DNA from: an uncultured Armatimonadota bacterium
Lineage (GTDB): Bacteria; Armatimonadota; Fimbriimonadia; Fimbriimonadales; Fimbriimonadaceae
DNA length: 64,000 nt
Reading direction: 5' to 3'
NCBI GenBank assembly: GCA_903899015.1
Contig: CAIUHP010000084.1
Location: 22,702 to 86,701, forward strand
The notes under the pieces are model-generated. The model was given only the letters and a program-made list of their open reading frames with translations, was not told where the DNA came from and searched no databases. A program made the translations under genes and the position numbers. This document shows, in pieces, positions 24,589-33,716 of this stretch (position 1 is its first letter; every line of letters starts with the position of its first letter).

Positions 24589-26289
24589 TCAGCGACGCAT
24601 CTCGGAAATGATGGATGCGTACTTCTCCTTAACGACCTTTCGCTTCACCTTCAACGTGGGTGTTAATTCACCCCCGTCGATGGTAAATGGGGCGCTTAGG
24701 ATCGCATGCTTCTTGATGATCTCGAAGTTCGCGAGAGTCTTGTTTGTCTTGTCGATCTCTCGCTTGATTAGCGATTTGACATCGGGATTGGAAGCGTAAT
24801 CCGTTCCTTCCGCCAAGCCTAGAGATGCTCGTACGGCTTCAAAGTTGGGGATGATGAGAGCGACGCAATATTCCATTCCGTCTCCCAAAACAACCGCCTC
24901 TGAAATGAACGGCGAGGCGGTGAGCTTGTTTTCGATTGGCTGAGGTGCGACGTTCTTGCCATTACCGAGAACGATTAGATCTTTCTTGCGGTCGGTGATC
25001 TTTAAGTTGGTTCCTTCAAACTCTCCAATGTCGCCGGTATGGAACCAGCCTGCGGGATCGATTGCACGAGCGGTCTCATCGGGCAAGTTAAAATAGCCTG
25101 TCATGAGGCCCGGGCCCTTTACCAGGATTTCGCCATCTTCCGCGATTTTGATCTCCATGCCAAGGCTCTCGCCGACTGTCCAATATTGGTTTCGGTCGGG
25201 ATGGTTGATGCAGGTTCCGCCGCAAGTCTCGGTCAAGCCGTATCCTTGGAGAACCGTAAGCCCTGCCCCCATGTAGAACTCTGCGACATGAGTCGGAAGA
25301 GCGGCTCCACCGGAAATGAAGAAACGCATTCTGCCGCCAAGCCTATCGCGAACCTTGCCCATTACCAACTTATCCAGAATGCCCGCAAATGGAGCAAATT
25401 GCCCCCGAGTTTTGGCAATTCCTTGATTCATTGCCATGTGGAATAGCTTCTGTCTCAGAGGAGGCATCTTCGAAACGCCGTCGGTAACCTTGTCACGGAA
25501 GGACTCCAAAAAACGAGGAACGCACAGCAAAATCGTAGGTCGAACTTTTATGAATTCGGTCGCTAGTGAAGCCAGGCTCTTCGAAAAAGCGATCGTAGCT
25601 CCCATGTAAATTGGAAGGCACTGTCCGGCGACTCGCTCATAGACATGAGACATCGGCAAGAATGTCAGGAACATGTCGTTCTCGTTCAGGGGGAGCTGAC
25701 GTTGCGCACATTCGCAGACATGGAGAAAGGTACGATTCGCGAGCATGGCTCCCTTCGGCAAACCCGTGGTACCGCTCGTGTAAATGATCGTCGCGATATC
25801 TTCTCGGTCGATCTGGTCGATTTCGTGATTCCAAGCCTCAAGCGAAAGAAGGTCTTTGCCGGAATTGGCCAGACTATCCAAGCTGTCTTCTCCCTTCAAA
25901 AGAATGGATCGGATGCCGTTGAGGAGAATGACCTTGGCCATCTGGTCAGGAGAGCCTGCAATAACCAACTTTGCCTGGCTATCTCGAACGAGATATCCAA
26001 CTTGATCCGCTGGAAGGGTGGGATACACCGGAACAACGGTAATTCCAAGGGTCTGACATCCCCAATCGGCAAACGCCCACTCGACGCAATTTTCACTTAC
26101 GATGACGACTTTGTCTCCTCGACGGAGACCCATGCCATAAAGAGTGCTTGCGTAAGTTCGCGCTTTTTCGAGTAGATCCCGGTATCGAATCTCGTCGAAG
26201 CCATTTTTATTCGGCGCGAGCATCGCTACCTTATCGGGCACCCGATTGGCAGTTCGGCGTAACATATCCCCTAGCGACTTTGCTTCCAT
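24589..26289 (-). CDS. Long-chain fatty-acid-CoA ligase (AMP-binding)
   Basis: A 566-residue ANL-superfamily enzyme activating fatty acids to acyl-AMP, then acyl-CoA. Motifs are ATIIYTSGTTGLPKGAML (phosphate loop), FISGGAALPTHVAEFYMG, LQGYGLTETCGGTCINHP (A5), GWFHTGDIGEFEGTNLKITD (A7) and RKKDLIVLGNGKNVAPQPIE (A8), with PTLKVKRKVVKEKY holding the catalytic lysine. The set resembles the FAA1/FadD15 group found in many phyla. It is cytoplasmic or membrane-associated. The leader shows an ATGTGTGT/ACACACAT repeat touching the start codon. There is no Shine-Dalgarno sequence. Confidence 0.93.
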   Translation of the reverse strand: MEAKSLGDMLRRTANRVPDKVAMLAPNKNGFDEIRYRDLLEKARTYASTLYGMGLRRGDKVVIVSENCVEWAFADWGCQTLGITVVPVYPTLPADQVGYLVRDSQAKLVIAGSPDQMAKVILLNGIRSILLKGEDSLDSLANSGKDLLSLEAWNHEIDQIDREDIATIIYTSGTTGLPKGAMLANRTFLHVCECAQRQLPLNENDMFLTFLPMSHVYERVAGQCLPIYMGATIAFSKSLASLATEFIKVRPTILLCVPRFLESFRDKVTDGVSKMPPLRQKLFHMAMNQGIAKTRGQFAPFAGILDKLVMGKVRDRLGGRMRFFISGGAALPTHVAEFYMGAGLTVLQGYGLTETCGGTCINHPDRNQYWTVGESLGMEIKIAEDGEILVKGPGLMTGYFNLPDETARAIDPAGWFHTGDIGEFEGTNLKITDRKKDLIVLGNGKNVAPQPIENKLTASPFISEAVVLGDGMEYCVALIIPNFEAVRASLGLAEGTDYASNPDVKSLIKREIDKTNKTLANFEIIKKHAILSAPFTIDGGELTPTLKVKRKVVKEKYASIISEMRR

Positions 26290-26397
26290 GTGTGTGGGTG
26301 GTAGTTTCCCCTAAAAACACACATTCGTAAAGGCTGAATTATTTGGGACTCGCTGAGTGAGCCGCAATTTCCCAAATTAGCGTTCGAAATCAGTCCA

Positions 26398-26880
26398 TTA
26401 GAACGAGTCTTTAATGAATTCGTGGTGCCCTTGAAGATTACCGACGGTGATTTCTAAACCATGTAAAGCTTTTTTGTTGGCGGCTTCAGTCAATATCAAC
26501 GGCTGACCGTACGCAGCGCGAACGTCCTCGGCGGCGATATATTTCTTATTTGGATCTCTGAGGTCTGCGCCTCCCTTATCGTCGATCACGAGGTGCTTGG
26601 GTGTAAGGGTAATCCGCTTGTCCGATATCGTCCAATTCCCTTCAATATTGATCGTCTCTTGCTCCCCTTCCAACTCCATTTTGTAGGTTCGGTGGGTGGC
26701 ATAGACTTGAACAAACCCCTTGAGCTCTTCTCGGGTTCGATCTTTATCCGAACCTCCGTTTTTTAGAGTTGTAACGACGAATTTGCCGGACCATTTTCCA
26801 AGAAACGGCATGAGTTCGGTATGCATGTTGCACCCCATCAACATGGTTCCGATCAGAATTGTGAGTGCCGTTTTTTTCAT
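26398..26880 (-). CDS. Small lipoprotein, unknown function
   Basis: 160 residues starting MKKTALTILIGTMLMGCNMH, a lipoprotein signal with lipobox LMGC. The mature part begins MPFLGKWSGKF and has a mostly beta pattern including EGNWTISDKRITLTPKHL, with a middle charged segment SDKDRTREELKG. An AAAGGA ribosome site precedes the ATG at 26880. A longer reading frame from 26940 lies inside queE and is not preferred. It is probably the third gene of the queC-queE operon, starting two bases after the queE stop. Its core motif resembles the lipoprotein at 49674. Confidence 0.78.
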   Translation of the reverse strand: MKKTALTILIGTMLMGCNMHTELMPFLGKWSGKFVVTTLKNGGSDKDRTREELKGFVQVYATHRTYKMELEGEQETINIEGNWTISDKRITLTPKHLVIDDKGGADLRDPNKKYIAAEDVRAAYGQPLILTEAANKKALHGLEITVGNLQGHHEFIKDSF

Positions 26881-26882
26881 TG

Positions 26883-27587
26883 CTAGGTTCCTTTTGTATT
26901 TCCAAAGAGGTCGATGTGAAGGCGTTGAGTCAGTCGCCAATTTCGTTTGATCACTTCGTCTACAAGCATTCTGGAGCGTCGATGAAGCGTTTCGCTGTCG
27001 GTTCCTTCTGGCATGAGTAGCACACGACTCGATTCGATATTGTGCAACTGGCCAAGGAGAGTTTCAATTTCGGTGAGGTCATTTCCGGTTTCTGGGTTAA
27101 CGACAAATTTAAGTTGATACGGGTAGCTGTCCACCAGGCTTTGAAGTACCGGAACCGCTAATCTTGCAGCTTCATGTCGCTGTTGCCAACCTGATTCTTT
27201 GCCGGGAGTTGAATGAGCCAATTTGGGGCTTATCGACATTAAGTCGCAGGGAAGTTGCCGGTTGATCGTGCCTGCTGTTTCAATCGTAATCGTGTGATTT
27301 CGGTTTTTGAGTTCAATCGCGAGATTCTCGATGGGATCAAAAAGCATCGGCTCACCACCCGTTAGGACCACATGGTTGATCCCATACTTTTCGATGGCTT
27401 CTACGATTTCGCCAACCGACATGGTTGGACCCTCAGGCTTCCAGCTTGCGTAAGGGGTGTCACACCAAACGCAACGTAAGTTACATCCGCTAACTCGAAC
27501 AAACACGGAAGGGATACCTACCCAAACGCCTTCGCCTTGTACGCTTCCAAAAATCTCTGCAATCCGTAACTTGTCGTTTGACGGCAC
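26883..27587 (-). CDS. queE: 7-carboxy-7-deazaguanine synthase QueE
   Basis: A 234-residue radical-SAM enzyme converting 6-carboxytetrahydropterin to 7-carboxy-7-deazaguanine in queuosine/7-deazaguanine synthesis. It has EIFGSVQGEGVWVGIPSVFV, the CNLRCVWCDTPYASW cluster motif (Cx3Cx2C here) and VVLTGGEPML. The C-terminal half (SPKLAHSTPGKESGW, then YQLKFVVN) is typical. It follows queC by 36 bases. QueD and QueF are not in the window. The product may serve tRNA or DNA modification, and the sequence does not say which. Confidence 0.95.
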   Translation of the reverse strand: MPSNDKLRIAEIFGSVQGEGVWVGIPSVFVRVSGCNLRCVWCDTPYASWKPEGPTMSVGEIVEAIEKYGINHVVLTGGEPMLFDPIENLAIELKNRNHTITIETAGTINRQLPCDLMSISPKLAHSTPGKESGWQQRHEAARLAVPVLQSLVDSYPYQLKFVVNPETGNDLTEIETLLGQLHNIESSRVLLMPEGTDSETLHRRSRMLVDEVIKRNWRLTQRLHIDLFGNTKGT

Positions 27588-27623
27588 GGAACTATTGTGA
27601 ACCGTCAGGCTGGCTTTAGGTGT

Positions 27624-28325
27624 TCAAACCATGTGGTTCAGAGCCGGGTCCTTCATTCCAAGGCTATCAAAAGCTGCTTTACGAATCAGGCAGGAGTCGC
27701 ATGCACCACATGCTCGGCCATCTTGATCCGGGTCGTAGCAGGAGTGCGTGAGGCTGTAATCAACGCCAAGTTTGAGCCCAATCTGAATAATTTCGGGCTT
27801 CGTCAGGCTAATTAGGGGAGCGTGAATTCGCAACGGACTCCCCTCAACACTCGCTTTCGTTGCGAGCTGAGCCATCTTTTCGAAAGCTTGAATGTATTCG
27901 GGGCGGCAATCAGGATAACCACTGTAATCCACCGCGTTCACACCCACAAAGATATCGTTGGCACCTAATACCTCTGCCATCCCGAGAGCAATCGACAGCA
28001 TGACGGTATTCCGAGCAGGCACATACGTGACCGGAATTTCCGCACTCATGTCTGATTCGTCTCGATTCTTTGGGACATCAATGTCTGCGGTAAGGGCCGA
28101 GCCACCTATTTGGTTCAGGTCGACCGACACAAACCGATGGTCTTGGACGCCCGCAGCCTTCACAACCTTTTTTGCCGCTTCAAGCTCGACATGGTGACGC
28201 TGGCCATAGATAACCGTAAGTGCCGAAGCGTCAAACCCGAGGTCCTGAGCCATGGCAAGGCACGTTGCCGAATCCAATCCACCACTTAGGAGGACGACGC
28301 ATTTATCTTTCGGTTGTGTAGGCAC
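27624..28325 (-). CDS. queC: 7-cyano-7-deazaguanine synthase QueC
   Basis: A 233-residue ATP-dependent enzyme turning 7-carboxy-7-deazaguanine into preQ0. It has [18 protein letters not shown] (PP-loop), [35 protein letters not shown] and a zinc site with [20 protein letters not shown] near the C-terminus. The frame is open to a TTG at 28382, but a CATAAT -10 box six bases before the GTG at 28325 gives a better start and normal length. It heads queC-queE-lipoprotein. It is divergent from the rhomboid gene. Confidence 0.95.
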   Translation of the reverse strand: MPTQPKDKCVVLLSGGLDSATCLAMAQDLGFDASALTVIYGQRHHVELEAAKKVVKAAGVQDHRFVSVDLNQIGGSALTADIDVPKNRDESDMSAEIPVTYVPARNTVMLSIALGMAEVLGANDIFVGVNAVDYSGYPDCRPEYIQAFEKMAQLATKASVEGSPLRIHAPLISLTKPEIIQIGLKLGVDYSLTHSCYDPDQDGRACGACDSCLIRKAAFDSLGMKDPALNHMV

Positions 28326-28331
28326 CTTTTG

Positions 28332-28337
28332 ATTATG
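28332..28337 (-). promoter_or_regulatory. -10 box before queC (leaderless type)
   Basis: CATAAT on the minus strand, six bases before the GTG at 28325. It decides between GTG 28325 and the upstream TTG. Confidence 0.45.
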
Positions 28338-28462
28338 GACTTTGGTGAGCAAGAGTCCGACTGCCCTGAAATCGTAATTCAATGAAGACTGGTTGCCTGC
28401 AACCGTGATATTCGATGGGTGAGTCCCTTTGATCGAAGTCTATGCTCATGTTCCAGACTCGG

Positions 28463-28468
28463 TAGACT
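28463..28468 (+). promoter_or_regulatory. -10 box before rhomboid gene
   Basis: TAGACT, nine bases before the ATG at 28478, giving a leader of only two or three bases. Confidence 0.4.
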
Positions 28469-28477
28469 TGCGCCGGA

Positions 28478-29173
28478 ATGATCCCGCTGCGCGATAACCA
28501 AAAGAGGGACACGATAGCCGTGGTGACCTATACCTTGGTGGCCCTGAACGTGATCATCTATCTATGGGATCGTCAAGGTCACCTGATAGGCCCAAGCGTC
28601 GTCTTCGCCGACTTGGCGATGCGGCCAAACGAAGTGGTAGGAGCGCTAAGGACATCGTATCATCACGAAGTAAGCGGATACCTATTCCCAATAGTGACCC
28701 TCTTCACTTCGCTCTTTCTCCACGGGGGAATCAGTCACCTCGTTGGAAACATGATCTTCCTCATCGTGTTCGGAGCGGGAGTTGAAGAGGCTATCGGTCC
28801 TGTGCGGTATGCGCTTTATTACCTGGCGTGGGGATTTGCCGCCGGATTTTCTCAGGTATATATCGATCCGAGTTCGCCGGTCCCAACTTTAGGTGCCTCT
28901 GGGGCCATCGGAGGCGTCTTAGGAGCCTACTTCCTACTCTTCCCGAGCAACAAGATCCAGGTATATGTTCCTATGTTCCTGTTCTTGTCCTTTGAGATAA
29001 GCGCGTGGGTATTACTTGGCCTATGGTTCTTTTGGCAAATTCTGATCCCGCAGAATGGAGTAGCCAATTGGGCCCATGCGGGTGGATTCCTTGCGGGCAT
29101 GTTGACCGTCTTGGTAATGGGTGGCCGATCCGCCATTCTAAAAGGGCGTAATACCGGGTACGACTTTACGTAG
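28478..29173 (+). CDS. Rhomboid-family intramembrane serine protease
   Basis: A 231-residue membrane protein with about six helices. The catalytic serine is in TLGASGAIGGVLGAYFLL (GxSG) and the histidine in NWAHAGGFLAGML. FLHGGISHLVGNMIFLIVFG carries the HxxxN oxyanion pattern, and GFAAGFSQVYIDPSS follows. It should cut single-pass membrane proteins within the bilayer. Targets are unknown. It starts 38 bases before the DUF5693 gene ends the gap, on the same strand, and may form an operon with DUF5693 and csaB, which are envelope functions. Confidence 0.92.
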   Translation: MIPLRDNQKRDTIAVVTYTLVALNVIIYLWDRQGHLIGPSVVFADLAMRPNEVVGALRTSYHHEVSGYLFPIVTLFTSLFLHGGISHLVGNMIFLIVFGAGVEEAIGPVRYALYYLAWGFAAGFSQVYIDPSSPVPTLGASGAIGGVLGAYFLLFPSNKIQVYVPMFLFLSFEISAWVLLGLWFFWQILIPQNGVANWAHAGGFLAGMLTVLVMGGRSAILKGRNTGYDFT

Positions 29174-29210
29174 CATCGGGTGCAAATCCCGAAGTTAAAC
29201 AAATCGATTT

Positions 29211-31145
29211 ATGAGACAACCCAAACTGCCCGTGTGGCTAATCGCCGCCATCGCTTTGTCAACTGTCATCTCGCTGTTTTCTGTTTATCGAAGGTGGCAA
29301 GTCGAAACCCAAAATCGTGCAGTTTCCATCGCAGTTGAATTTGATACCGTTGAAGGACTGACTGCGTCTCAGGGCATCACGATCGATCAGGGCCTCGTTG
29401 ACCTAAAGGCTCAAGGCGTGAATGCTCTCGTATTGTCAGAAGGAACTATCGGAGAGCTATTGGCAAAGGGGCAGGCTACGCTCCAAACGAGCACTTGGCC
29501 GGTGAACCAAGGATCGACTACCGTCATGACTCCAATGTCGACGCTTAAATTTAGCGACGTTACGGTTATGTCTCGAGCCGAACGTGGCCTTCGAATTCGA
29601 TTTCAAAACTTAGCGAGTCGCTTGAAAGGCAGAAGTGTCGACACATTAGATCTACCGAACGTATCGCCAATGGTCGTCAGAACGACGCCAATCGGATTGG
29701 ACCCTCGCCAAGTTGAAGTTGCCAAGAAAATGGGCTTCAATATTGTTGCCCGCTGCGCAAACCCTCCGGGTGTGAGTGCGAAGGGAGTGGTTCAAACCCT
29801 AGAGTGGGTTCATGAGAACGGTGCAACCGTATTTCTCCCCGAGGGCGACCAAGTACTTGGTCGCCGAGAATCGCTTGACACGACCATCGAAACGCTGAGA
29901 AATCTTAAAATGCTCTATGCAACTCCTGAGTTTGCAAAGATCGGCGGAGATATTAATGTCGTTGAAAAGGCCCCCGAACTAGTCGTTCGTTTGCACTCGG
30001 CGCAGGCGGCAGAACTTGATAAGTTGACACTTGGCGATGCGGTTGAACGTTATTCTAAGGCCGCTCGCGAACGCAATATGCGAATGTTGATGATTCGGCC
30101 GTTTAGTTTTGGTGCCGAGCAGCCCAACAGATCATTTGCCAGCTTTATTAAGAAGATTGACGATCAAATCATCGGCCAAGGCTTAGCTATGGGAACGGCA
30201 AAGCCCTACCAAGAGCCAGCTATTCCCAAAGTGCTTCATCTTCTCCTTGGATTGGCACTTGCCCCGGTCATTTGGTATTCCATCGCAGTCTTTGTTCAAG
30301 ATCGAAGGGTTCGATTAGCGGGAGCTGGACTCATTTCACTGCTAGCGCTCTTGGCCTACGTGAAGTCGGGCCAACACGCAATGGCTTTCTTGGCTTCGAT
30401 GGCGTTTCCTTTCTTAGGTTTCGTCATTGCCGATAAGATTTCTCTGCCTAATTTGCCTAAAGCTCTGCAGCCTCTTCCAGCGTTTTTGCTGATCTGTTTG
30501 TTCAGTCTCGTGGGGGGATTGTGTGTGGCGGGCATGCTCAACGGTCTTCCGTTCTACATCAAGGCGGACGAGTTTAAAGGCATCAAGATTTCGGTCTTTG
30601 TTCCGATTATCGGGGTCGGTGTTTTCTACCTATCCAAGATCGGCAATCTGAAGAAGATCATGTCTGGACCGATCAATTGGAGTTCGGTGATTCTCGGTTT
30701 TGGAATTCTCGCCATGCTTGGATTCATGATCGCTAGAACCGGTAATGACAACGGCGTTGGCGCAAGCGATGGTGAGGTGGCCTTTCGAGGTGTCCTCGAC
30801 AAGATCCTATTCGTTCGACCGAGAACAAAGGAATTTTTAATCGGTCATCCTTTACTTTTCTTGGGTATCGGTCTCCTCACATTCATCCGGTCGCGACAAC
30901 CGGTTCTGGAGAGCGAAACCGGGCCATCCGAAGATCAATCCACTCCGGCTTTGGCGGGATGGGCTGCCCTCGCAATGATGGTTGGATCGATGGGTCAGAC
31001 GGACATTGTTAACACCTTGTGCCATTTACACATTCCAGTGATGTTAAGCGTTGCTAGAATCTGCCTTGGGGTTGTAATCGGGAGTATTATCGGATTGGCA
31101 GTTTGGATCGTTGCACTTAGGTTCCTTCCAAAGGCCGAGGCTTAA
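29211..31145 (+). CDS. DUF5693-family multi-pass membrane protein
   Basis: A 644-residue protein. An N-terminal membrane helix (LPVWLIAAIALSTVISLFSV) leads to an external domain of about 300 residues with repeated GITIDQGLVDLKAQGVNALV-type sequence and sugar-lyase or TIM-barrel character. About nine membrane helices follow (330-644). From memory this matches DUF5693, often next to csaB, as it is here: csaB starts three bases after this stop. This pairing suggests a role in making or exporting pyruvylated wall polymer, but no function is established. It starts at ATG 29211 without an evident ribosome site. Confidence 0.8.
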   Translation: MRQPKLPVWLIAAIALSTVISLFSVYRRWQVETQNRAVSIAVEFDTVEGLTASQGITIDQGLVDLKAQGVNALVLSEGTIGELLAKGQATLQTSTWPVNQGSTTVMTPMSTLKFSDVTVMSRAERGLRIRFQNLASRLKGRSVDTLDLPNVSPMVVRTTPIGLDPRQVEVAKKMGFNIVARCANPPGVSAKGVVQTLEWVHENGATVFLPEGDQVLGRRESLDTTIETLRNLKMLYATPEFAKIGGDINVVEKAPELVVRLHSAQAAELDKLTLGDAVERYSKAARERNMRMLMIRPFSFGAEQPNRSFASFIKKIDDQIIGQGLAMGTAKPYQEPAIPKVLHLLLGLALAPVIWYSIAVFVQDRRVRLAGAGLISLLALLAYVKSGQHAMAFLASMAFPFLGFVIADKISLPNLPKALQPLPAFLLICLFSLVGGLCVAGMLNGLPFYIKADEFKGIKISVFVPIIGVGVFYLSKIGNLKKIMSGPINWSSVILGFGILAMLGFMIARTGNDNGVGASDGEVAFRGVLDKILFVRPRTKEFLIGHPLLFLGIGLLTFIRSRQPVLESETGPSEDQSTPALAGWAALAMMVGSMGQTDIVNTLCHLHIPVMLSVARICLGVVIGSIIGLAVWIVALRFLPKAEA

Positions 31146-31148
31146 TTT

Positions 31149-32219
31149 TTGGCAGCACACTTATTATTTGCAGGATATATCGGTTGTGGAAACATCGGCG
31201 ACGATGCGATCACCCTTGGACTCGTTCATGGTCTCGGTAATGCAGGCTATGAGATCACGGTCATGGCGGGACGTCCGGAAGAGACGAATCGTCTCTACGG
31301 CTTTTCATCCGTGGATCGCCGCGACTTCAAGGCGATTGAACTTGCGATGTCGCAATGCGACGCTTTGGTCTTTCCTGGTGGGAGCATCTTCCAAGATGTA
31401 ACAAGCGTTAAGAGCGTCGCCTATTATTCCAAGCTCATCTCGATGGCCAAGAAAGCAAAGAAGAAGGTTCTGCTCCTAGGCCAAGGGGTAGGGCCCCTTG
31501 AGTCTTTCTTCGGCAAGCGAATGGCAGCTGCTGCGTTCAATGACGCCGATGTCATTTCGGTCCGGGATTCTGAATCGGTTCAGACCCTGAAGGATATCGG
31601 GGTTCGCAAAGCTCCTCGGTTGACCGCCGATAATGCGTTTTTATTGCCGAATGTTGAAGCTGCTGACGAGAACCAAGGCTTTACGGTTGGGGGCATGAAA
31701 ACGGTTGGCATTTCAGTTCGCCCGCTTGACAAGAAGACCGATGTCGCAACGATCTTCGGTGACTTCTGTCGACTGCTCTACCAGGGTGGATCGATGCCAG
31801 TATTGATCGAGATGGATAAGGAAGAGGATGGTCCTCTGATTGCAGAAATCGCAAAAAGACAGGGCGGCAAGATTCCGGACCTTCGCAAGATGGCTACGCC
31901 CATGCAGCTTCAACAGCGACTCTCACGTATGGATAGCATTGTTGCGATGCGGCTTCATGCTGGAATCCTGGCGTCAACGGTTGGAATTCCTCCCCTAATG
32001 GTCAATTACGATCCGAAAGTTGCAGCGTTTTCGAAAATGATGGAACTGGGTACGCCACTAGCAGTCCAAGGGTTAACGGCTCAGCGGCTGTTTGACACCT
32101 TTACCAGCTTCCAAAAAGACCGAGAGAGAAACGGTCGTGTTGTAGAGCGCAAACGAGATGAGATGCGCAAGCTGGCCGAACTCAATGTGGAACTCGTTCG
32201 CGACAACGTCCGAATCTAG
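31149..32219 (+). CDS. csaB: Polysaccharide pyruvyl transferase CsaB
   Basis: A 356-residue GT-B-like transferase that adds ketal pyruvate to a cell-surface polysaccharide, creating the ligand for SLH-domain proteins. Visible are GYIGCGNIGDDAITLGLVHG at the N-terminus, VFPGGSIFQDVTSVKSVAYY, LLGQGVGPLESFFGKRMAAA and VAMRLHAGILASTVGIPPLM near the C-terminus. The start is TTG at 31149, three bases after DUF5693. The family role is known from Bacillus anthracis. Its use here, for S-layer-like anchoring in a diderm, is inferred. Confidence 0.92.
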   Translation: MAAHLLFAGYIGCGNIGDDAITLGLVHGLGNAGYEITVMAGRPEETNRLYGFSSVDRRDFKAIELAMSQCDALVFPGGSIFQDVTSVKSVAYYSKLISMAKKAKKKVLLLGQGVGPLESFFGKRMAAAAFNDADVISVRDSESVQTLKDIGVRKAPRLTADNAFLLPNVEAADENQGFTVGGMKTVGISVRPLDKKTDVATIFGDFCRLLYQGGSMPVLIEMDKEEDGPLIAEIAKRQGGKIPDLRKMATPMQLQQRLSRMDSIVAMRLHAGILASTVGIPPLMVNYDPKVAAFSKMMELGTPLAVQGLTAQRLFDTFTSFQKDRERNGRVVERKRDEMRKLAELNVELVRDNVRI

Positions 32220-32281
32220 ATTCAACCATCGGACTTAAGGGTTTTTCAGGAACGTTGAGCCTAGTGAAACGTAGGTTCATC

Positions 32282-33619
32282 ATGAGATCACATATTGCAA
32301 TGTTTGTTGCCGGAGCGATTGTTCTGGCAGGTTGTGGCGGAGGCGGAGATAATGGCAATTCGTTTGGCCATGCCGACGTCACAGGTGTCGTTTACGATCA
32401 AAACGGAGGCATCGTTCGGGATGCGCAAGTTTTCTATAACGATCTAGGTGCAGGTTCTGCGCGCCAGACGGTAACTAACAGTAATGGCGCTTATGTGTTG
32501 AAAGGCGTCCCGGCCCTCGATGACCTTATTCAGTGTCAATTGACAAGTAACGGGGTTCAATACTTTGGGCAGAATCTTGCGCGGCTTTATGACGGCCAGC
32601 GGACGATGACGGTGAATATCGGTCTCTATCCCGAGTCAAAGCTCGCTTCGATTCATGGAACGGTGTCCGATAATCACGGCAACCTTCTCATCGGAGCAAA
32701 GATTTTCGCGATACCCGATAACGGAACTACTCTATCGAGTTCCTACGGAATTACCGATAATCGGGGTAACTATTTTGTCGGAGGCTTACTGTCTGGAATC
32801 AAATACGACATACAGGTTAATGGTCTGGGATATAGCAGTGCCCTCGATACAGAGACCTTGAATGCGGGCCAAGACAAGCCTGTGAACTATACATTAACCG
32901 CGGCATCTACCACGACACTCGCACCACCCAGTAACGTTCGAGCCATCGCATACACGACACCCGCCCAAGCAACCACACAAATTAAATATCGAAACGCTTT
33001 CTCAGCCATTCGCTCAATCACGAACCCAGGCAAGGTATTTCACCCGACGATGAAGAAGTTCGTTTCAGGTGGATCAAATGCAATCGAAGTCGATGTCATG
33101 TGGTCGCCCATTACAGACACTTCCTTACTCGGCTTTGGGATTTATCGCGGAGCCAACGGCCGACCACTCTCCAATGTGGATTTCCTTCGCGATCCCTTGT
33201 CTGAAGTTTACGAAGATATGGATGGCGGACTCACCAGCGGGACTTCATATACCTACGCAGTCACGACAGTCAGCACGAGCGCAAGCAACGGTCAAGGTGA
33301 AAGCAATCTAAGTGCCAGTGCGACGGTTACGCCGCTTGGCCCACTTGCTTTAAACGGAGTTGCGGCGTCAACCCACCCCACGTTCTCCTGGTCGCCAGCA
33401 AACGGAGCAGTCAAGTATTCGGTGTTGCTGTTTGATCAGTACCCAGACATTGGCGTGCTTGACATCTTTGACACTCTTCAATCGCCAACCCAAGGTACTT
33501 CGTATCAATACAACGGCAATTTACTCTCCCGTGGAATCACCTACTACTATGTAGTAATCGGATACTCATCAACCGGAGACCAGAGCGTAAGCCAAGTCGG
33601 TCAGTTCACAGTTCCCTAA
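32282..33619 (+). CDS. Lipoprotein with carboxypeptidase-regulatory-like and FnIII domains
   Basis: A 445-residue predicted lipoprotein: MRSHIAMFVAGAIVLAGCGG with lipobox LAGC and a Gly-rich linker. It has two carboxypeptidase regulatory-like beta-sandwiches (about 30-110, GVVYDQNGGIVRDAQVFYND; and 120-215, GTVSDNHGNLLIGAKIFA) followed by fibronectin-III-like modules (about 225-350 and 355-445; SGTSYTYAVTTVST). No catalytic site is seen. It is probably a surface protein for binding or adhesion. A longer frame from 32255 lacks a signal at its start. A TAGGTT box sits four bases before the ATG. A hairpin follows the stop. Confidence 0.8.
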   Translation: MRSHIAMFVAGAIVLAGCGGGGDNGNSFGHADVTGVVYDQNGGIVRDAQVFYNDLGAGSARQTVTNSNGAYVLKGVPALDDLIQCQLTSNGVQYFGQNLARLYDGQRTMTVNIGLYPESKLASIHGTVSDNHGNLLIGAKIFAIPDNGTTLSSSYGITDNRGNYFVGGLLSGIKYDIQVNGLGYSSALDTETLNAGQDKPVNYTLTAASTTTLAPPSNVRAIAYTTPAQATTQIKYRNAFSAIRSITNPGKVFHPTMKKFVSGGSNAIEVDVMWSPITDTSLLGFGIYRGANGRPLSNVDFLRDPLSEVYEDMDGGLTSGTSYTYAVTTVSTSASNGQGESNLSASATVTPLGPLALNGVAASTHPTFSWSPANGAVKYSVLLFDQYPDIGVLDIFDTLQSPTQGTSYQYNGNLLSRGITYYYVVIGYSSTGDQSVSQVGQFTVP

Positions 33620-33638
33620 AGGAACCATTGTCCAAAGA

Positions 33639-33676
33639 GCCCGAGCATCGGAATTGTTGATGCTTGGGCACTTTCA
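33639..33676 (+). terminator. Terminator-like hairpin after FnIII lipoprotein
   Basis: An 11-bp stem (GCCCGAGCATC with GATGCTTGGGC, one G-U) with a 9-base loop, then ACTTTC. The T-run is weak. Confidence 0.55.
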
Positions 33677-33716
33677 AACCAAGTAACCTGTTAGTTGAAT
33701 CAACGGATAGGATTCG

